Shown piece by piece: positions 25,280 to 36,278 of a DNA stretch of 64,000 nucleotides; the first letter of the stretch is position 1; every line of letters begins with the position of its first letter. The position numbers and the translations under genes are program-made. Source of the DNA: Agrobacterium tumefaciens (GTDB taxonomy: Bacteria > Pseudomonadota > Alphaproteobacteria > Rhizobiales > Rhizobiaceae); contig CP048485.1 of assembly GCA_025560025.1 (NCBI GenBank), positions 620,001-684,000 of the forward strand, given 5' to 3'. Below the pieces are notes generated by a model. The model made no database searches, was not told where the DNA came from, and saw nothing but the letters and a program-made list of their open reading frames with translations.

Positions 25280-28249
25280 GTGACGAAACGGGAAACCGCT
25301 GAAAGGCGGCTGAGCGAGGTTCTGCCGGGCGTGATCCGCCCCTATACGCAGACGGAACTGAAATCCGTTCTCTCGACGCTCAAGGATATTGCCAAGGCCG
25401 AACCGGCGGTGGCGACGCTACTCGCCGCCGAAAGCCCGCTGAAGGATTTCATCGCTGCGGCTTTCACGCTCTCGCCCTATCTGCGCGACATGGCGGCGGC
25501 GGATGAGGGGCTGCTGACGCTTGCGATTTCAAAGCCGCTCACGCCGCTGCTTGCGGATCTCGTCCGTGAAGCACGCGATTGCTGGAGGCCGGGCGAAGAC
25601 GGCGGCGTGCCCGTCGAAAACGAAGTGATGTCGCGGCTGAGGGTCGCCAAGCGGCGGCTCTCCTTCGTCGCGGCGCTTGCCGATCTGGCGCGCATCTTCA
25701 CCGCCCGCGATACGACGCGCTGGCTGAGCGAGATGGCGGATGCATCGCTTTCCGCCGCCATAGACCACCTGTTGCTGGCAGCCCATGAGAGCGGCAAGCT
25801 CAAACTGAAGAACGTGGCCGCGCCGAGCGAGGGTTCCGGCCTGATCGTGCTCGGCATGGGCAAGCTCGGCGCGCGCGAACTGAACTATTCCTCCGATATC
25901 GACGCCGTGGTGTTCTTCGAACCCTCAGCCGGCATCATGGACGATCCCTATGATGCGACGGAGAATTTCGGCCGCATGATGCGCCGTCTGGTGCGCATCA
26001 TGCAGGAGCGCACGGCCGATGGTTACGTTTTCCGCACCGATCTACGGCTGCGGCCCGACCCCGGCTCGACGCCGCTCGCCATTCCCGTGGAAGCGGCGCT
26101 GCTTTATTACGAGGGCAGGGGCCAGAACTGGGAACGCGCCGCCTATATCAAGGCGCGGCCGGTGGCGGGCGACATCAAGGCGGGCGAAAACTTCCTGCGC
26201 GAGTTGACGCCCTTCATCTTCCGCAAATATCTCGATTATGCGGCGATTGCCGATATTCACTCCATCAAGCGGCAGATCCATGCCCATAAGGGCCATGGCG
26301 CGATTGCGGTGAAGGGCCACAATGTCAAGCTCGGGCGCGGCGGCATCCGCGAGATCGAGTTCTTCGCCCAGACGCAGCAGCTGATCGCCGGCGGCCGTAT
26401 GCCGGCGCTTCGGGTGCGCGCAACGCAGGAGGCGCTTGCGGCGCTCACCGAAGCGAAATGGATCGATGCCGAAACGCGTGACAGCCTGACAGACGCCTAT
26501 TGGTTCCTGCGCGAGGTGGAGCACCGCATCCAGATGGTGCGCGACGAGCAGACCCATGTGCTGCCGGACACCGACGCCGAATTGAAACGCATCGCCTTCA
26601 TGCTCGGTTTTGAGGACACCAAAGCCTTTTCGGAAAAGCTGGAAGAGGTGCTGCGGCTGGTGGAGCGCCGTTATTCGGCGCTGTTCGAACAGGAAACGAA
26701 GCTCTCCGGTGAGGCCGGCAATCTGGTCTTCACCGGCCAGAAGGACGACCCCGATACGTTAAAGACGCTTTCCACCCTTGGTTTTCAGCGGCCGGAGGAT
26801 ATTTCCCGCGTCATCCGCACCTGGCACAATGGCCGTTACAGGGCGACGCAATCGGTGGAGGCGCGCGAGCGGCTGACGGAGCTGACGCCGGACCTGTTGC
26901 GCGCCTTCGGTGAAAGCAAACGCGCGGATGAGGCGCTGCTGCGTTTCGACAATTTCCTCTCCGGTCTGCCGGCCGGCATCCAGCTCTTTTCGCTGCTCGG
27001 AAACAACCCGGCGCTGCTCGACCTGCTGGTGACGATCATGTCGTCCGCACCGCGCCTTGCCGAAATCATCGCCGCCCGTCCGCATGTCTTCGACGGCATG
27101 CTGGACCCGGCATTGATGAGCGACGTGCCGACGCGCGATTATCTCGCCCACCGCATGGGCAATTTCCTCTCCAATGCCCGCCATTACGAGGATATTCTCG
27201 ACCGTCTGCGCATCTTCGCCGCCGAACAGCGTTTCCTGATCGGCGTCCGGCTGCTGACCGGCGCGATCCGTGGCGAGGTCGCCGCCCGCGCCTTCACCCA
27301 TCTTGCCGATCTGGTGATCGAGGCCGCGCTCAATGCCGTTCTGGCGGAAATGGAAGCGGCGCATGGGCCTTATCCCGGCGGGCGCGTGGCTGTCATGGGC
27401 ATGGGCAAGCTCGGCTCCTTTGAGCTGACGGCCGGTTCGGATGTCGATCTCATCCTGCTTTATGATTATGACGATGCCGCCCATGAATCGACCGGCGCAA
27501 AGCCGCTCGATGTTGTGCGTTATTTCACCCGCGTCACGCAAAGGCTGATTGCGGCGCTTTCCGCGCCGACGGCGGAGGGCGTGCTTTACGAGGTGGACAT
27601 GCGGCTTCGCCCCTCCGGCAACAAGGGCCCGGTGGCGACGCGCATTTCTGCCTTCGAGAAATACCAGCGCGAGGAAGCCTGGACCTGGGAACATATGGCG
27701 CTGTCGCGCGCCCGCCTGATCTGCGGCGATGCCTCGCTGATGGAGGATGCGCGGCGCATCATCGCCTCCATCCTTTCCCAGAAACGTGACGTGGCCAAGG
27801 TCTCCGCCGATGTGCTGGAGATGCGCAGCCTGATCGAGCAGGAAAAGCCGCCGGAAAACAACTGGGATTTCAAGCTCATCAATGGCGGGCTGATCGACCT
27901 CGAATTCATCGCGCAATATCTGGCGCTGGTGGGGCCGGTGAAGGGGCTTGCCGCGCATGAACCGGGGCGCAACACGGCCGAGGCGCTGCAGGCGCTCGCT
28001 GCCCCTGTCATGGAGCCGCAGGCCTTTGATGATTGCATGGCGGCGATGGCGCTCTACACCGAAATCTCGCAAATCGTGCGGCTATGCATCGACGGCGCCT
28101 TCAACCCGAAGGAAGCGCCGGCGGGCCTCACCGATCTCGTCTGCCGGGCGGGGGATTGCCCTGACATTCCCACACTGGAGGGGGAGGTGAAGCGGCTGGC
28201 GAAGGCGGTGCGCAAGGCGTTTGTGGGGACGGTGAAGAATGGTGGGTGA
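25280..28249 (+). CDS. glnE: Bifunctional glutamine synthetase adenylyltransferase/adenylyl-removing enzyme GlnE
   Basis: This 989-residue enzyme attaches AMP to glutamine synthetase when nitrogen is plentiful and removes it when nitrogen is scarce, under PII control. The two nucleotidyltransferase domains are plain: the N-terminal one has LGMGKLGARELNYSSDID (about residues 190-207), the C-terminal one MGMGKLGSFELTAGSDVD (about residues 705-722). Both keep the Asp-x-Asp metal motif. Length fits rhizobial GlnE. GTG 25280, after GAGAGGGAGAGAGA, was chosen instead of an open start 132 bases upstream. It ends just before a long inverted repeat. Confidence 0.95.
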   Translation: MTKRETAERRLSEVLPGVIRPYTQTELKSVLSTLKDIAKAEPAVATLLAAESPLKDFIAAAFTLSPYLRDMAAADEGLLTLAISKPLTPLLADLVREARDCWRPGEDGGVPVENEVMSRLRVAKRRLSFVAALADLARIFTARDTTRWLSEMADASLSAAIDHLLLAAHESGKLKLKNVAAPSEGSGLIVLGMGKLGARELNYSSDIDAVVFFEPSAGIMDDPYDATENFGRMMRRLVRIMQERTADGYVFRTDLRLRPDPGSTPLAIPVEAALLYYEGRGQNWERAAYIKARPVAGDIKAGENFLRELTPFIFRKYLDYAAIADIHSIKRQIHAHKGHGAIAVKGHNVKLGRGGIREIEFFAQTQQLIAGGRMPALRVRATQEALAALTEAKWIDAETRDSLTDAYWFLREVEHRIQMVRDEQTHVLPDTDAELKRIAFMLGFEDTKAFSEKLEEVLRLVERRYSALFEQETKLSGEAGNLVFTGQKDDPDTLKTLSTLGFQRPEDISRVIRTWHNGRYRATQSVEARERLTELTPDLLRAFGESKRADEALLRFDNFLSGLPAGIQLFSLLGNNPALLDLLVTIMSSAPRLAEIIAARPHVFDGMLDPALMSDVPTRDYLAHRMGNFLSNARHYEDILDRLRIFAAEQRFLIGVRLLTGAIRGEVAARAFTHLADLVIEAALNAVLAEMEAAHGPYPGGRVAVMGMGKLGSFELTAGSDVDLILLYDYDDAAHESTGAKPLDVVRYFTRVTQRLIAALSAPTAEGVLYEVDMRLRPSGNKGPVATRISAFEKYQREEAWTWEHMALSRARLICGDASLMEDARRIIASILSQKRDVAKVSADVLEMRSLIEQEKPPENNWDFKLINGGLIDLEFIAQYLALVGPVKGLAAHEPGRNTAEALQALAAPVMEPQAFDDCMAAMALYTEISQIVRLCIDGAFNPKEAPAGLTDLVCRAGDCPDIPTLEGEVKRLAKAVRKAFVGTVKNGG

Positions 28250-28255
28250 GGCTTC

Positions 28256-28411
28256 ACCCCCCTCTGCCCTGCCGGGCATCTCCCCCTCAAGGGGGGAGAT
28301 CGATATGCGGCAACGGCGCGATCATCTCAAACGTTGCGAATTTGGCGGGGAGCATCCGTCTAGCTGATCTCCCCCCTTGAGGGGGAGATGCCCGGCAGGG
28401 CAGAGGGGGGT
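28256..28411. repeat. Perfect 45-bp inverted repeat (palindromic element, possibly MITE-like)
   Basis: The arms at 28256-28300 and 28367-28411 are exact reverse complements over 45 bases, around a 66-base centre. Each arm also holds a smaller palindrome (CTCCCCCTCAAGGGGGGAG). It fills the gap between the convergent glnE and pleC-like genes. The transcript from either strand would form a very long hairpin that could block read-through in both directions. No transposase or target-site duplication was seen. It is not the same sequence as the RIME-like copies. Confidence 0.85.
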
Positions 28412-28465
28412 ATCACGCACTCTACCTGTACATATTGCAGGTCAGTCAGCGCCCCCGACGCTACC

Positions 28466-30802
<2,337 letters not shown>

Positions 30803-30828
30803 TGTCCCGCCTTCAAGATGTCCCCAGT

Positions 30829-30912
30829 GATTCGAAGCGCCGCCGCTCGAATATGACTAGTGAATCAAATGCGATTCGCCGTGTCCAGAGGCAAAAGTTA
30901 AAAGAATTTTAA
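30829..30912 (-). promoter_or_regulatory. CtrA box and three GANTC sites before the pleC-like gene
   Basis: On the reverse strand TTAA-N7-TTAAC lies at 30897-30912, about 95-110 bases before the kinase start, a full match to the CtrA consensus. GANTC methylation sites follow at 30873-30877, 30862-30866 and 30829-30833. Three such pentamers within 50 bases are dense for this GC content. Together they predict cell-cycle control by CtrA and by CcrM/GcrA. Confidence 0.65.
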
Positions 30913-31039
30913 CCCCTTGAACCGACTCCGTATTTTTTCGGGACGGTTTGTTTCCGCTCTGTCGAAGGCGGGAATTATGAACGAAATCAGTGAGCCGGCA
31001 ATCTGATCCGGTCTTTGCGGAACGTCGCTGGAACAGGCG

Positions 31040-31360
31040 TCAGGCTCCGTCGAAGGCGTCGAGAGCCGGGCCAAGCGCGCTGATCACGCCATTGCCCGCA
31101 GCGGGAAGACCGGTCAGCACTGCACTGATGATATCGTCGCGGCTTGCGCCCCGCACCTTGGCTTCCATCACGTGAAAGGCAAGACCGCTTTCCAGACGCA
31201 GGGCGGCAAGAATGCCGATATAGATCAGGCTCTGCGTTTTCACATCGAGCGTGGACGCCGCGCCTAGACCCTGCACGGCCTGAAACCATGCCGCCTTGTG
31301 GGCCGGAGCATCGGTCATGAAGCGCTGAAACGAAGCGCTGGTCTTGGACATGTCCTTCAT
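31040..31360 (-). CDS. Carboxymuconolactone decarboxylase-family protein
   Basis: This 106-residue all-helical protein of the CMD family has segments SASFQRFMTDAPAHKAAWFQAVQGLG, LDVKTQSLIYIGILAALRLESGLAFHVMEAKVRGAS and DDIISAVLTGLPAAG. No cysteine is present, so the CxxC redox centre of AhpD-type members is absent and a peroxidase-partner role is unlikely. ATG 31360 is preceded by GGAAAGGAA. It lies downstream of pepN on the same strand, separated by a hairpin. Physiological substrate unknown. Confidence 0.8.
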   Translation of the reverse strand: MKDMSKTSASFQRFMTDAPAHKAAWFQAVQGLGAASTLDVKTQSLIYIGILAALRLESGLAFHVMEAKVRGASRDDIISAVLTGLPAAGNGVISALGPALDAFDGA

Positions 31361-31425
31361 TTGAAATTCCTTTCCGGTCTTCAGCCGTTCCCGGCCCCTC
31401 GCGAACCATCCTGTCGCGCAACGCA

Positions 31426-31459
31426 ATACGCCGCCTTGATGGCGATCAAGACGGCGTAT
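31426..31459. repeat. Hairpin between pepN and the CMD-family gene
   Basis: Arms 31426-31440 and 31445-31459 pair over 14 of 15 positions around a GGCG loop. It lies 32-65 bases after the pepN stop on the pepN strand and may terminate or stabilise that transcript. No T-run follows, so intrinsic termination is not certain. Confidence 0.5.
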
Positions 31460-31490
31460 CGGCATTGTCCGGAGTTTTGGCGTGGGGCGG

Positions 31491-34139
31491 TCAGCCCTTC
31501 AGGATGCGCCCGACGATGTCGCTTACATCCGTCGACAGCCCCTTGGCGTCGGCGATCGTCGAAAGCGCCGCCTTGGCGTGTTCGGCACGGCTTGTCTCCA
31601 GCGACCGCCAGGAGCGCATGGATGTGAGAATGCGGGCGGCAAGCTGCGGATTGCGCTTGTCGATGGCGATGATCTGTTCCGCCAGGAACCGGTAGGCCGC
31701 GCCATCGGCACGGTGGAAGCCGGTGGGATTGGCGAAGGCAAGCGTGCCGACGAGCGAGCGTACCCGGTTCGGGTTGGTGGCGATGAAATGTTTCGATTTC
31801 ATCAGCGCCTTGATCCGGTCGAGCGCACCGTCGCCGGGAATGGCGGCCTGCAGCGAGAACCACTTGTCGAGAACGAGCGCATTGTCGGCAAAGCGTGTTT
31901 CGAAGGCGGCAAGCGCTTCCTTTGTTTCCGCGCTTTCCGGGAAACGCTGGGTCAGGACGCTAAGCGCATGGGCGAGATCGGTCATGTTGGTGGCGTCGGC
32001 AAAGGCCTTCGCCGCACGGGCCGGCGTCTCCTCGGCAAAGGCGAGATAGGTAAGCGCGCCGTTGCGCAGCGAGCGGCGTCCAGCGCTTTCCGCGTCCGGG
32101 CTGTAGGCCTCGCCGTCAGCCGTGCTGTCGGCAAGCCGCCGCAGCGTTTCGAGCCCGGCCGTCGCAATGGCCTTGATGGTGGCGTTACGCGCCTTGTGGA
32201 TGGCGTCCGGATCGTTGTCGCCGCCCATTTCGCGGGCAATATCCGTTTCGCTCGGCAAGGCCAGTGCCTGCGCCCGGAAGGCGGGCTCAAGGGCGTCGTT
32301 GCCGATGATTTCGATGAGCGTTGCGGTCAGTTCCGCATCCGTTTGAACGTCCTTGCCGTCCTGGACGGCCCTGGTGGCGGCAATCAGCGCCGGTAGGGCA
32401 AGATCGGTCAGCGCCTGGAAGCGGGCGAACATATCCGTCTCATGCCGGGCGATCTGCACCAGATCGGCCGCATTCTGCTCGAAATCCAGATTGATCGGCG
32501 CCGAGAAGCTGCGGTTGATCGACAGCACCGGCCGCGAGGAAATGCCGGAGAAGGAGAATGTCTGGTTGCGTTCGGTCAGGTGCAGCACGCCATCGCGATA
32601 GTCGCCGCCCTCGACGGCCTGCGGCGCGGCGATCTGGCCGTTATCGAGGATCAGCGCCAGCGACAGCGGAATGTGACGTGGCTGTTTCACCGGCTGGCCG
32701 GGCGTCGGCGCGGTCGTCTGTTCCAGAGTGAGTTTGAATGTGGACTTGCCCGCATCATAAGCCGAGGAGACGGAAACCAGCGGCGTGCCCGCTTCGGTGT
32801 ACCACAGAGAAAACTGCGAAAGGTCACGGCCGCTGGCATCCGCGAAGCTCCTGACGAAATCCTCGACGGTGGCGGCTTCGCCGTCATGGCGCTCGAAATA
32901 GAGGTCCATGCCCTTCTTGAAGTCGTCCGCGCCGAGGATCGTGGCGATCATGCGGGTGACTTCGGCGCCCTTTTCATAAACGGTCGTCGTGTAGAAATTG
33001 TTGATTTCACGATAGGTATCGGGGCGCGGCGGATGCGCCAGCGGGCCGGAATCCTCGGGAAACTGCTCCGATTTCAGGTGACGCACATCGGCGATGCGCT
33101 TGACCGGGCGTGAGCGCATGTCAGCGGAAAATTCCTGATCGCGATAGACCGTCAGGCCTTCCTTCAGGCAAAGCTGGAACCAGTCGCGGCAGGTGATGCG
33201 GTTGCCGGTCCAATTGTGGAAATATTCATGCGCGATGATGCGCTCGATATTGGCGTAGTCAGCGTCGGAGGCGGTTTCCGGGTCGGCCAGCACGAACTTG
33301 TCGTTGAAGACGTTGAGACCCTTGTTCTCCATCGCGCCCATGTTGAAATCAGACACGGCGACGATCATGAAAATATCGAGGTCGTATTCGCGGCCGAAGC
33401 GCTCTTCGTCCCATTTCATCGAACGCTTCAGCGCATCCATGGCATAGGCCGCACGCGGCTCCTTGCCATGTTCGACGTAAATCTTCAGCGCCACCTCGCG
33501 GCCGGACATGGTGGTGAATGTGTCTTCGACCACGCCGAGATCACCCGCGACAAGCGCGAAGAGGTAGCTGGGTTTCGGATGCGGATCGAACCAGGCCGCA
33601 AAGTGACGGCCTTCATCGTAGTTGCCGCCGCCGAGGAAATTGCCGTTCGACAACAGCAGGGGATTGCCTTCCTTCGCCGCGATGATCGTCACCGTATAGG
33701 GTGCCAGAACATCCGGGCGGTCGGGGAAATAGGTGATACGGCGGAAACCTTCCGCCTCGCATTGGGTGCAATAGACGCCATTGGTGCGGTAAAGCCCCAT
33801 CAGCTGCGTATTGACCTGCGGATTGATGTAATTGGTGACGCAGATTTCGAAGGGCGCCTCAATCGGCAGATTGCGGATGCTCAGGCTTTCCGGCGTGGCG
33901 TCATATTGGCCGGCGGGAAGCTCCACCTGATCGAGCAGCAGCCCCGAAAGCTTCAGCTCGTCGCCATCGAGAACGAGGGGAGCTGTCTCGTCAGCGCCTT
34001 CGCGCCGGTGAAAGATCAGACGGGCTTCGACCTTGGTATTCTTGGGGTCGAGTTCGAAGGTGAGATCCACCCGCTCCAGAACGAAATCGGTGGGGCGGTA
34101 ATCTGCCAGGTGAACGATCTGGCCCGTGTCTGTTCGCAT
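31491..34139 (-). CDS. pepN: Aminopeptidase N (zinc metallopeptidase, M1)
   Basis: This 882-residue aminopeptidase N removes N-terminal residues from peptides in the cytoplasm. The GAMEN substrate motif is at residues 268-272 and the zinc-binding HEYFH at residues 304-308, with the third ligand Glu in KEGLTVYRDQEF. N-terminal beta domain, catalytic domain and C-terminal helical domain all have bacterial PepN lengths. Start at ATG 34139 follows CAGGAACAG; the frame is open for 186 more bases upstream, but that stretch lacks protein-like composition and is excluded. Confidence 0.94.
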   Translation of the reverse strand: MRTDTGQIVHLADYRPTDFVLERVDLTFELDPKNTKVEARLIFHRREGADETAPLVLDGDELKLSGLLLDQVELPAGQYDATPESLSIRNLPIEAPFEICVTNYINPQVNTQLMGLYRTNGVYCTQCEAEGFRRITYFPDRPDVLAPYTVTIIAAKEGNPLLLSNGNFLGGGNYDEGRHFAAWFDPHPKPSYLFALVAGDLGVVEDTFTTMSGREVALKIYVEHGKEPRAAYAMDALKRSMKWDEERFGREYDLDIFMIVAVSDFNMGAMENKGLNVFNDKFVLADPETASDADYANIERIIAHEYFHNWTGNRITCRDWFQLCLKEGLTVYRDQEFSADMRSRPVKRIADVRHLKSEQFPEDSGPLAHPPRPDTYREINNFYTTTVYEKGAEVTRMIATILGADDFKKGMDLYFERHDGEAATVEDFVRSFADASGRDLSQFSLWYTEAGTPLVSVSSAYDAGKSTFKLTLEQTTAPTPGQPVKQPRHIPLSLALILDNGQIAAPQAVEGGDYRDGVLHLTERNQTFSFSGISSRPVLSINRSFSAPINLDFEQNAADLVQIARHETDMFARFQALTDLALPALIAATRAVQDGKDVQTDAELTATLIEIIGNDALEPAFRAQALALPSETDIAREMGGDNDPDAIHKARNATIKAIATAGLETLRRLADSTADGEAYSPDAESAGRRSLRNGALTYLAFAEETPARAAKAFADATNMTDLAHALSVLTQRFPESAETKEALAAFETRFADNALVLDKWFSLQAAIPGDGALDRIKALMKSKHFIATNPNRVRSLVGTLAFANPTGFHRADGAAYRFLAEQIIAIDKRNPQLAARILTSMRSWRSLETSRAEHAKAALSTIADAKGLSTDVSDIVGRILKG

Positions 34140-34569
34140 GACTGTTCCTGAATAACTTTGTCGTTGTCCTCCGGGCATCATGTCGTCATAAGGCCCGGAT
34201 GTAAAATAGGTGCAGTATTCGTCACGTTCATGTGCGCGTCGGAGGACATTCTGTCCCGCCATGGAAGGCTTTTCCGGCCCCGCAGACGATCCTCCCGCTG
34301 CCGGACCTGCGGACCATCGCAGCAAATGTTGAACGATTGCTGAAATTGTATTTTATTTTCTTCAAATTTTAGCGTGCCTCGCCTGTATTGGACAAAAGCA
34401 ATGTCCTGTTACGGTCGGATCAACCGAATTCATGGGCGAATAACATTTTTTGATGTAAAGGGCGGGAGGAATGCTCTAGCCTTGCATAAATCCAATTCCC
34501 CTGCGTTGTCCTTCCCCGCATGAAAATTTCCCGATGGCGTGTTTGCGCAGCCGATATGAGTAACTGCCA
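34140..34569. other. Divergent intergenic region, pepN to EamA gene (430 bp)
   Basis: No gene is supported here. The middle part (34340-34380) is notably A+T-rich compared with flanking DNA and is the best location for divergent promoters of pepN and the EamA transporter gene. A short dyad GGACA-N7-TGTCC lies at about 34391-34407 and might be an operator. Open frames on the pepN strand in this stretch are treated as leader. Confidence 0.45.
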
Positions 34570-35508
34570 ATGAACGCCGAGCCGACAAATCCCTTTCGCG
34601 GGATAAGCATGAAGCTGATTTCGGTCGGCTTTTTTCTTGTCATGCAGACGTGTATCAAGGCCGCCGGTCCCGATGTGCCGGCCGGCCAGATCACCTTCTT
34701 CCGCTCCGCTTTCGCTATTATCCCCATCGTCGTTTATCTGGCCTGGCTGCATGCGCTGACAAGCGCGCTGCATACCAACAACCTGCTTGGCCATTTCAAG
34801 CGCGGTTTTCTCGGCATCCTGTCCATGGCCTGCGGTTTTTATGGGCTGACCATGCTGCCGCTGCCGGAATTCATCGCCATCGGTTACGCGTCGCCGCTGC
34901 TGGCCGTGGTCTTTGCGGCCTTCATTCTGCGTGAGAAAGTGCGTATCTATCGCTGGAGCGCGGTTTTCGTCGGCATGATGGGCGTGCTGGTGATTTTATG
35001 GCCGAAGATGACGCTTCTGAGAGAGGGCGGCTTTGCCTCCGGCGAAGGGCTGGGCGCGATTGCCGTGCTTTGCGGCGCAGCACTCGGTGGCCTCGCTATG
35101 ATTCAGGTGCGGCAATTGGTGGACACGGAAAAGACGCCGACCATCGTGCTTTATTTCTCACTCACCGCCACATTGCTGTCGCTGGTGAGCGTGCCCTTCG
35201 GCTGGAGCGACCTGGACGCCAGGCAGTCCATCCTGCTGATTACCAGCGGCATTTGCGGCGGCGTTGCACAAATCTTCCTGACGGAGAGCTATCGCCACGC
35301 GGAAGTCTCCACCATCGCACCTTTCGAATACAGCTCCATCGTCTTCGGCATTGTCGTCTCCTATATCCTGTTCGGAGACGTGCCCACCATCACCATGCTG
35401 ATCGGCACGGCAATTGTTATCATGGCGGGCATCTTCATCATCTTCCGCGAGCATCAGCTGGGGCTGGCGAGACGGGCGGCGCGCAAGGCCTCGACACCGC
35501 AGGGGTGA
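34570..35508 (+). CDS. DMT-superfamily transporter (EamA family)
   Basis: This 312-residue membrane protein has ten predicted helices in two EamA repeats (about residues 12-150 and 165-300). Typical segments are AFAIIPIVVYLAWL, MACGFYGLTMLPLPEFIAIGYASPL and IAPFEYSSIVFGIVVSYILFGDVP. Such carriers export amino acids or other small metabolites; the substrate cannot be told from sequence. It is a single gene with its own A+T-rich promoter region upstream and a palindromic repeat downstream. Confidence 0.85.
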   Translation: MNAEPTNPFRGISMKLISVGFFLVMQTCIKAAGPDVPAGQITFFRSAFAIIPIVVYLAWLHALTSALHTNNLLGHFKRGFLGILSMACGFYGLTMLPLPEFIAIGYASPLLAVVFAAFILREKVRIYRWSAVFVGMMGVLVILWPKMTLLREGGFASGEGLGAIAVLCGAALGGLAMIQVRQLVDTEKTPTIVLYFSLTATLLSLVSVPFGWSDLDARQSILLITSGICGGVAQIFLTESYRHAEVSTIAPFEYSSIVFGIVVSYILFGDVPTITMLIGTAIVIMAGIFIIFREHQLGLARRAARKASTPQG

Positions 35509-35595
35509 GGGAGCCCAAATCTACGCGTCTTGCATGTTCGCAGGATAAGCGCGCGGCATTCTCATCCGCTGAATTTCACGAAAAATGCTTCTTCT

Positions 35596-35710
35596 CCGTC
35601 ATCCCGGCCTTGAGCCGGGATCCAGCCGAGGCGCGTCTGCGCGGCGAGAAGAGTCGTTTCAGCCCAAGGACTTGGGCTGGCTGGATTCCGGCTCAAGGCT
35701 GGAATGATGG
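35596..35710. repeat. Palindromic intergenic repeat, second family, copy 1
   Basis: This element of about 115 bp is bounded by CGTCATCCCGGCC and GGCTGGAATGATGG, with an inner hairpin CAGCCCAAG...CTTGGGCTG. Related copies are at 48789-48902 and 60257-60370, and partial ones at 44950-45036. It differs from the RIME-like family. The bases from 35711 to 35851 hold no supported gene. Confidence 0.75.
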
Positions 35711-35851
35711 AGCCCGAAGACGCATGGCGGAGGACGAGACGAGAGTGCAGTTTTCGCCTCAACTGGCATTGGCGGAAGAAGAAACGGCCGGGCGACACTG
35801 CAACCCTGTGAGTCGGCTCAAGACCCTGTCGCAGCCTCGCGAAAAACACGC

Positions 35852-35885
35852 AAAAGCAAAAGGCGCCTTCCCGAAGAAAGACGCC
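35852..35885 (-). terminator. Intrinsic terminator of the small gene at 35935-36126
   Basis: On the reverse strand a stem GGCG-CTTTC / GAAGG-CGCC with a stable TTCG loop (35862-35885) is followed by TTTTGCTTTT. It lies 49 bases after the stop of the small reverse-strand gene, which supports that gene being real and separately transcribed. Confidence 0.7.
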
Positions 35886-35934
35886 AGCGCGCAATCATCT
35901 ATATGGACAGGATTTTACGCCTGCCTGAATGCTC

Positions 35935-36126
35935 TCAGCGCTCGCGGAAATCCGCGAAGACAGCTGCGGGACGTGTGACGCGAACCTGCTGCATGGCAGC
36001 ACGCGCGGTCAGCTGTTCGTTAGCGGCAGCGCCGAAACGATGGTAACCCTGACTGGAACGAGGGCCGAGGCCTGCCAGACGGAGTGTTTCAAAGCCGGAA
36101 TGCACCGGACGGAAGCGAGTGGTCAT
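35935..36126 (-). CDS. Small basic hypothetical protein
   Basis: This is a 63-residue Arg-rich protein of unknown function. It starts MTTRFRPVHSGFETLRLAG and ends RVTRPAAVFADFRER. The start has a good ribosome binding site (TAAGGAACC), and an intrinsic terminator lies 49 bases after the stop, so it has the layout of a complete monocistronic gene. No signal peptide, membrane segment or known motif is visible. A regulatory RNA with a small reading frame is an alternative. Confidence 0.55.
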   Translation of the reverse strand: MTTRFRPVHSGFETLRLAGLGPRSSQGYHRFGAAANEQLTARAAMQQVRVTRPAAVFADFRER

Positions 36127-36278
36127 TGCCTTGGTTCCTTAAACCGAATTCCTCCCAAGACATGGCGCCTATATCGCAGCGCAGCATGGATTCGGCAAGG
36201 CGGCCAAATGCGCCGCTGTTATGCGCATTGTGCATGGCTTTTTTCATAATTCGTTTACACTGAGCAAGAATAAGGCAA

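Noticed and set aside
31040..31360. AhpD-like peroxidase partner
   Set aside because: The CMD-family protein lacks any cysteine, so it cannot act as an alkylhydroperoxidase-type redox protein.
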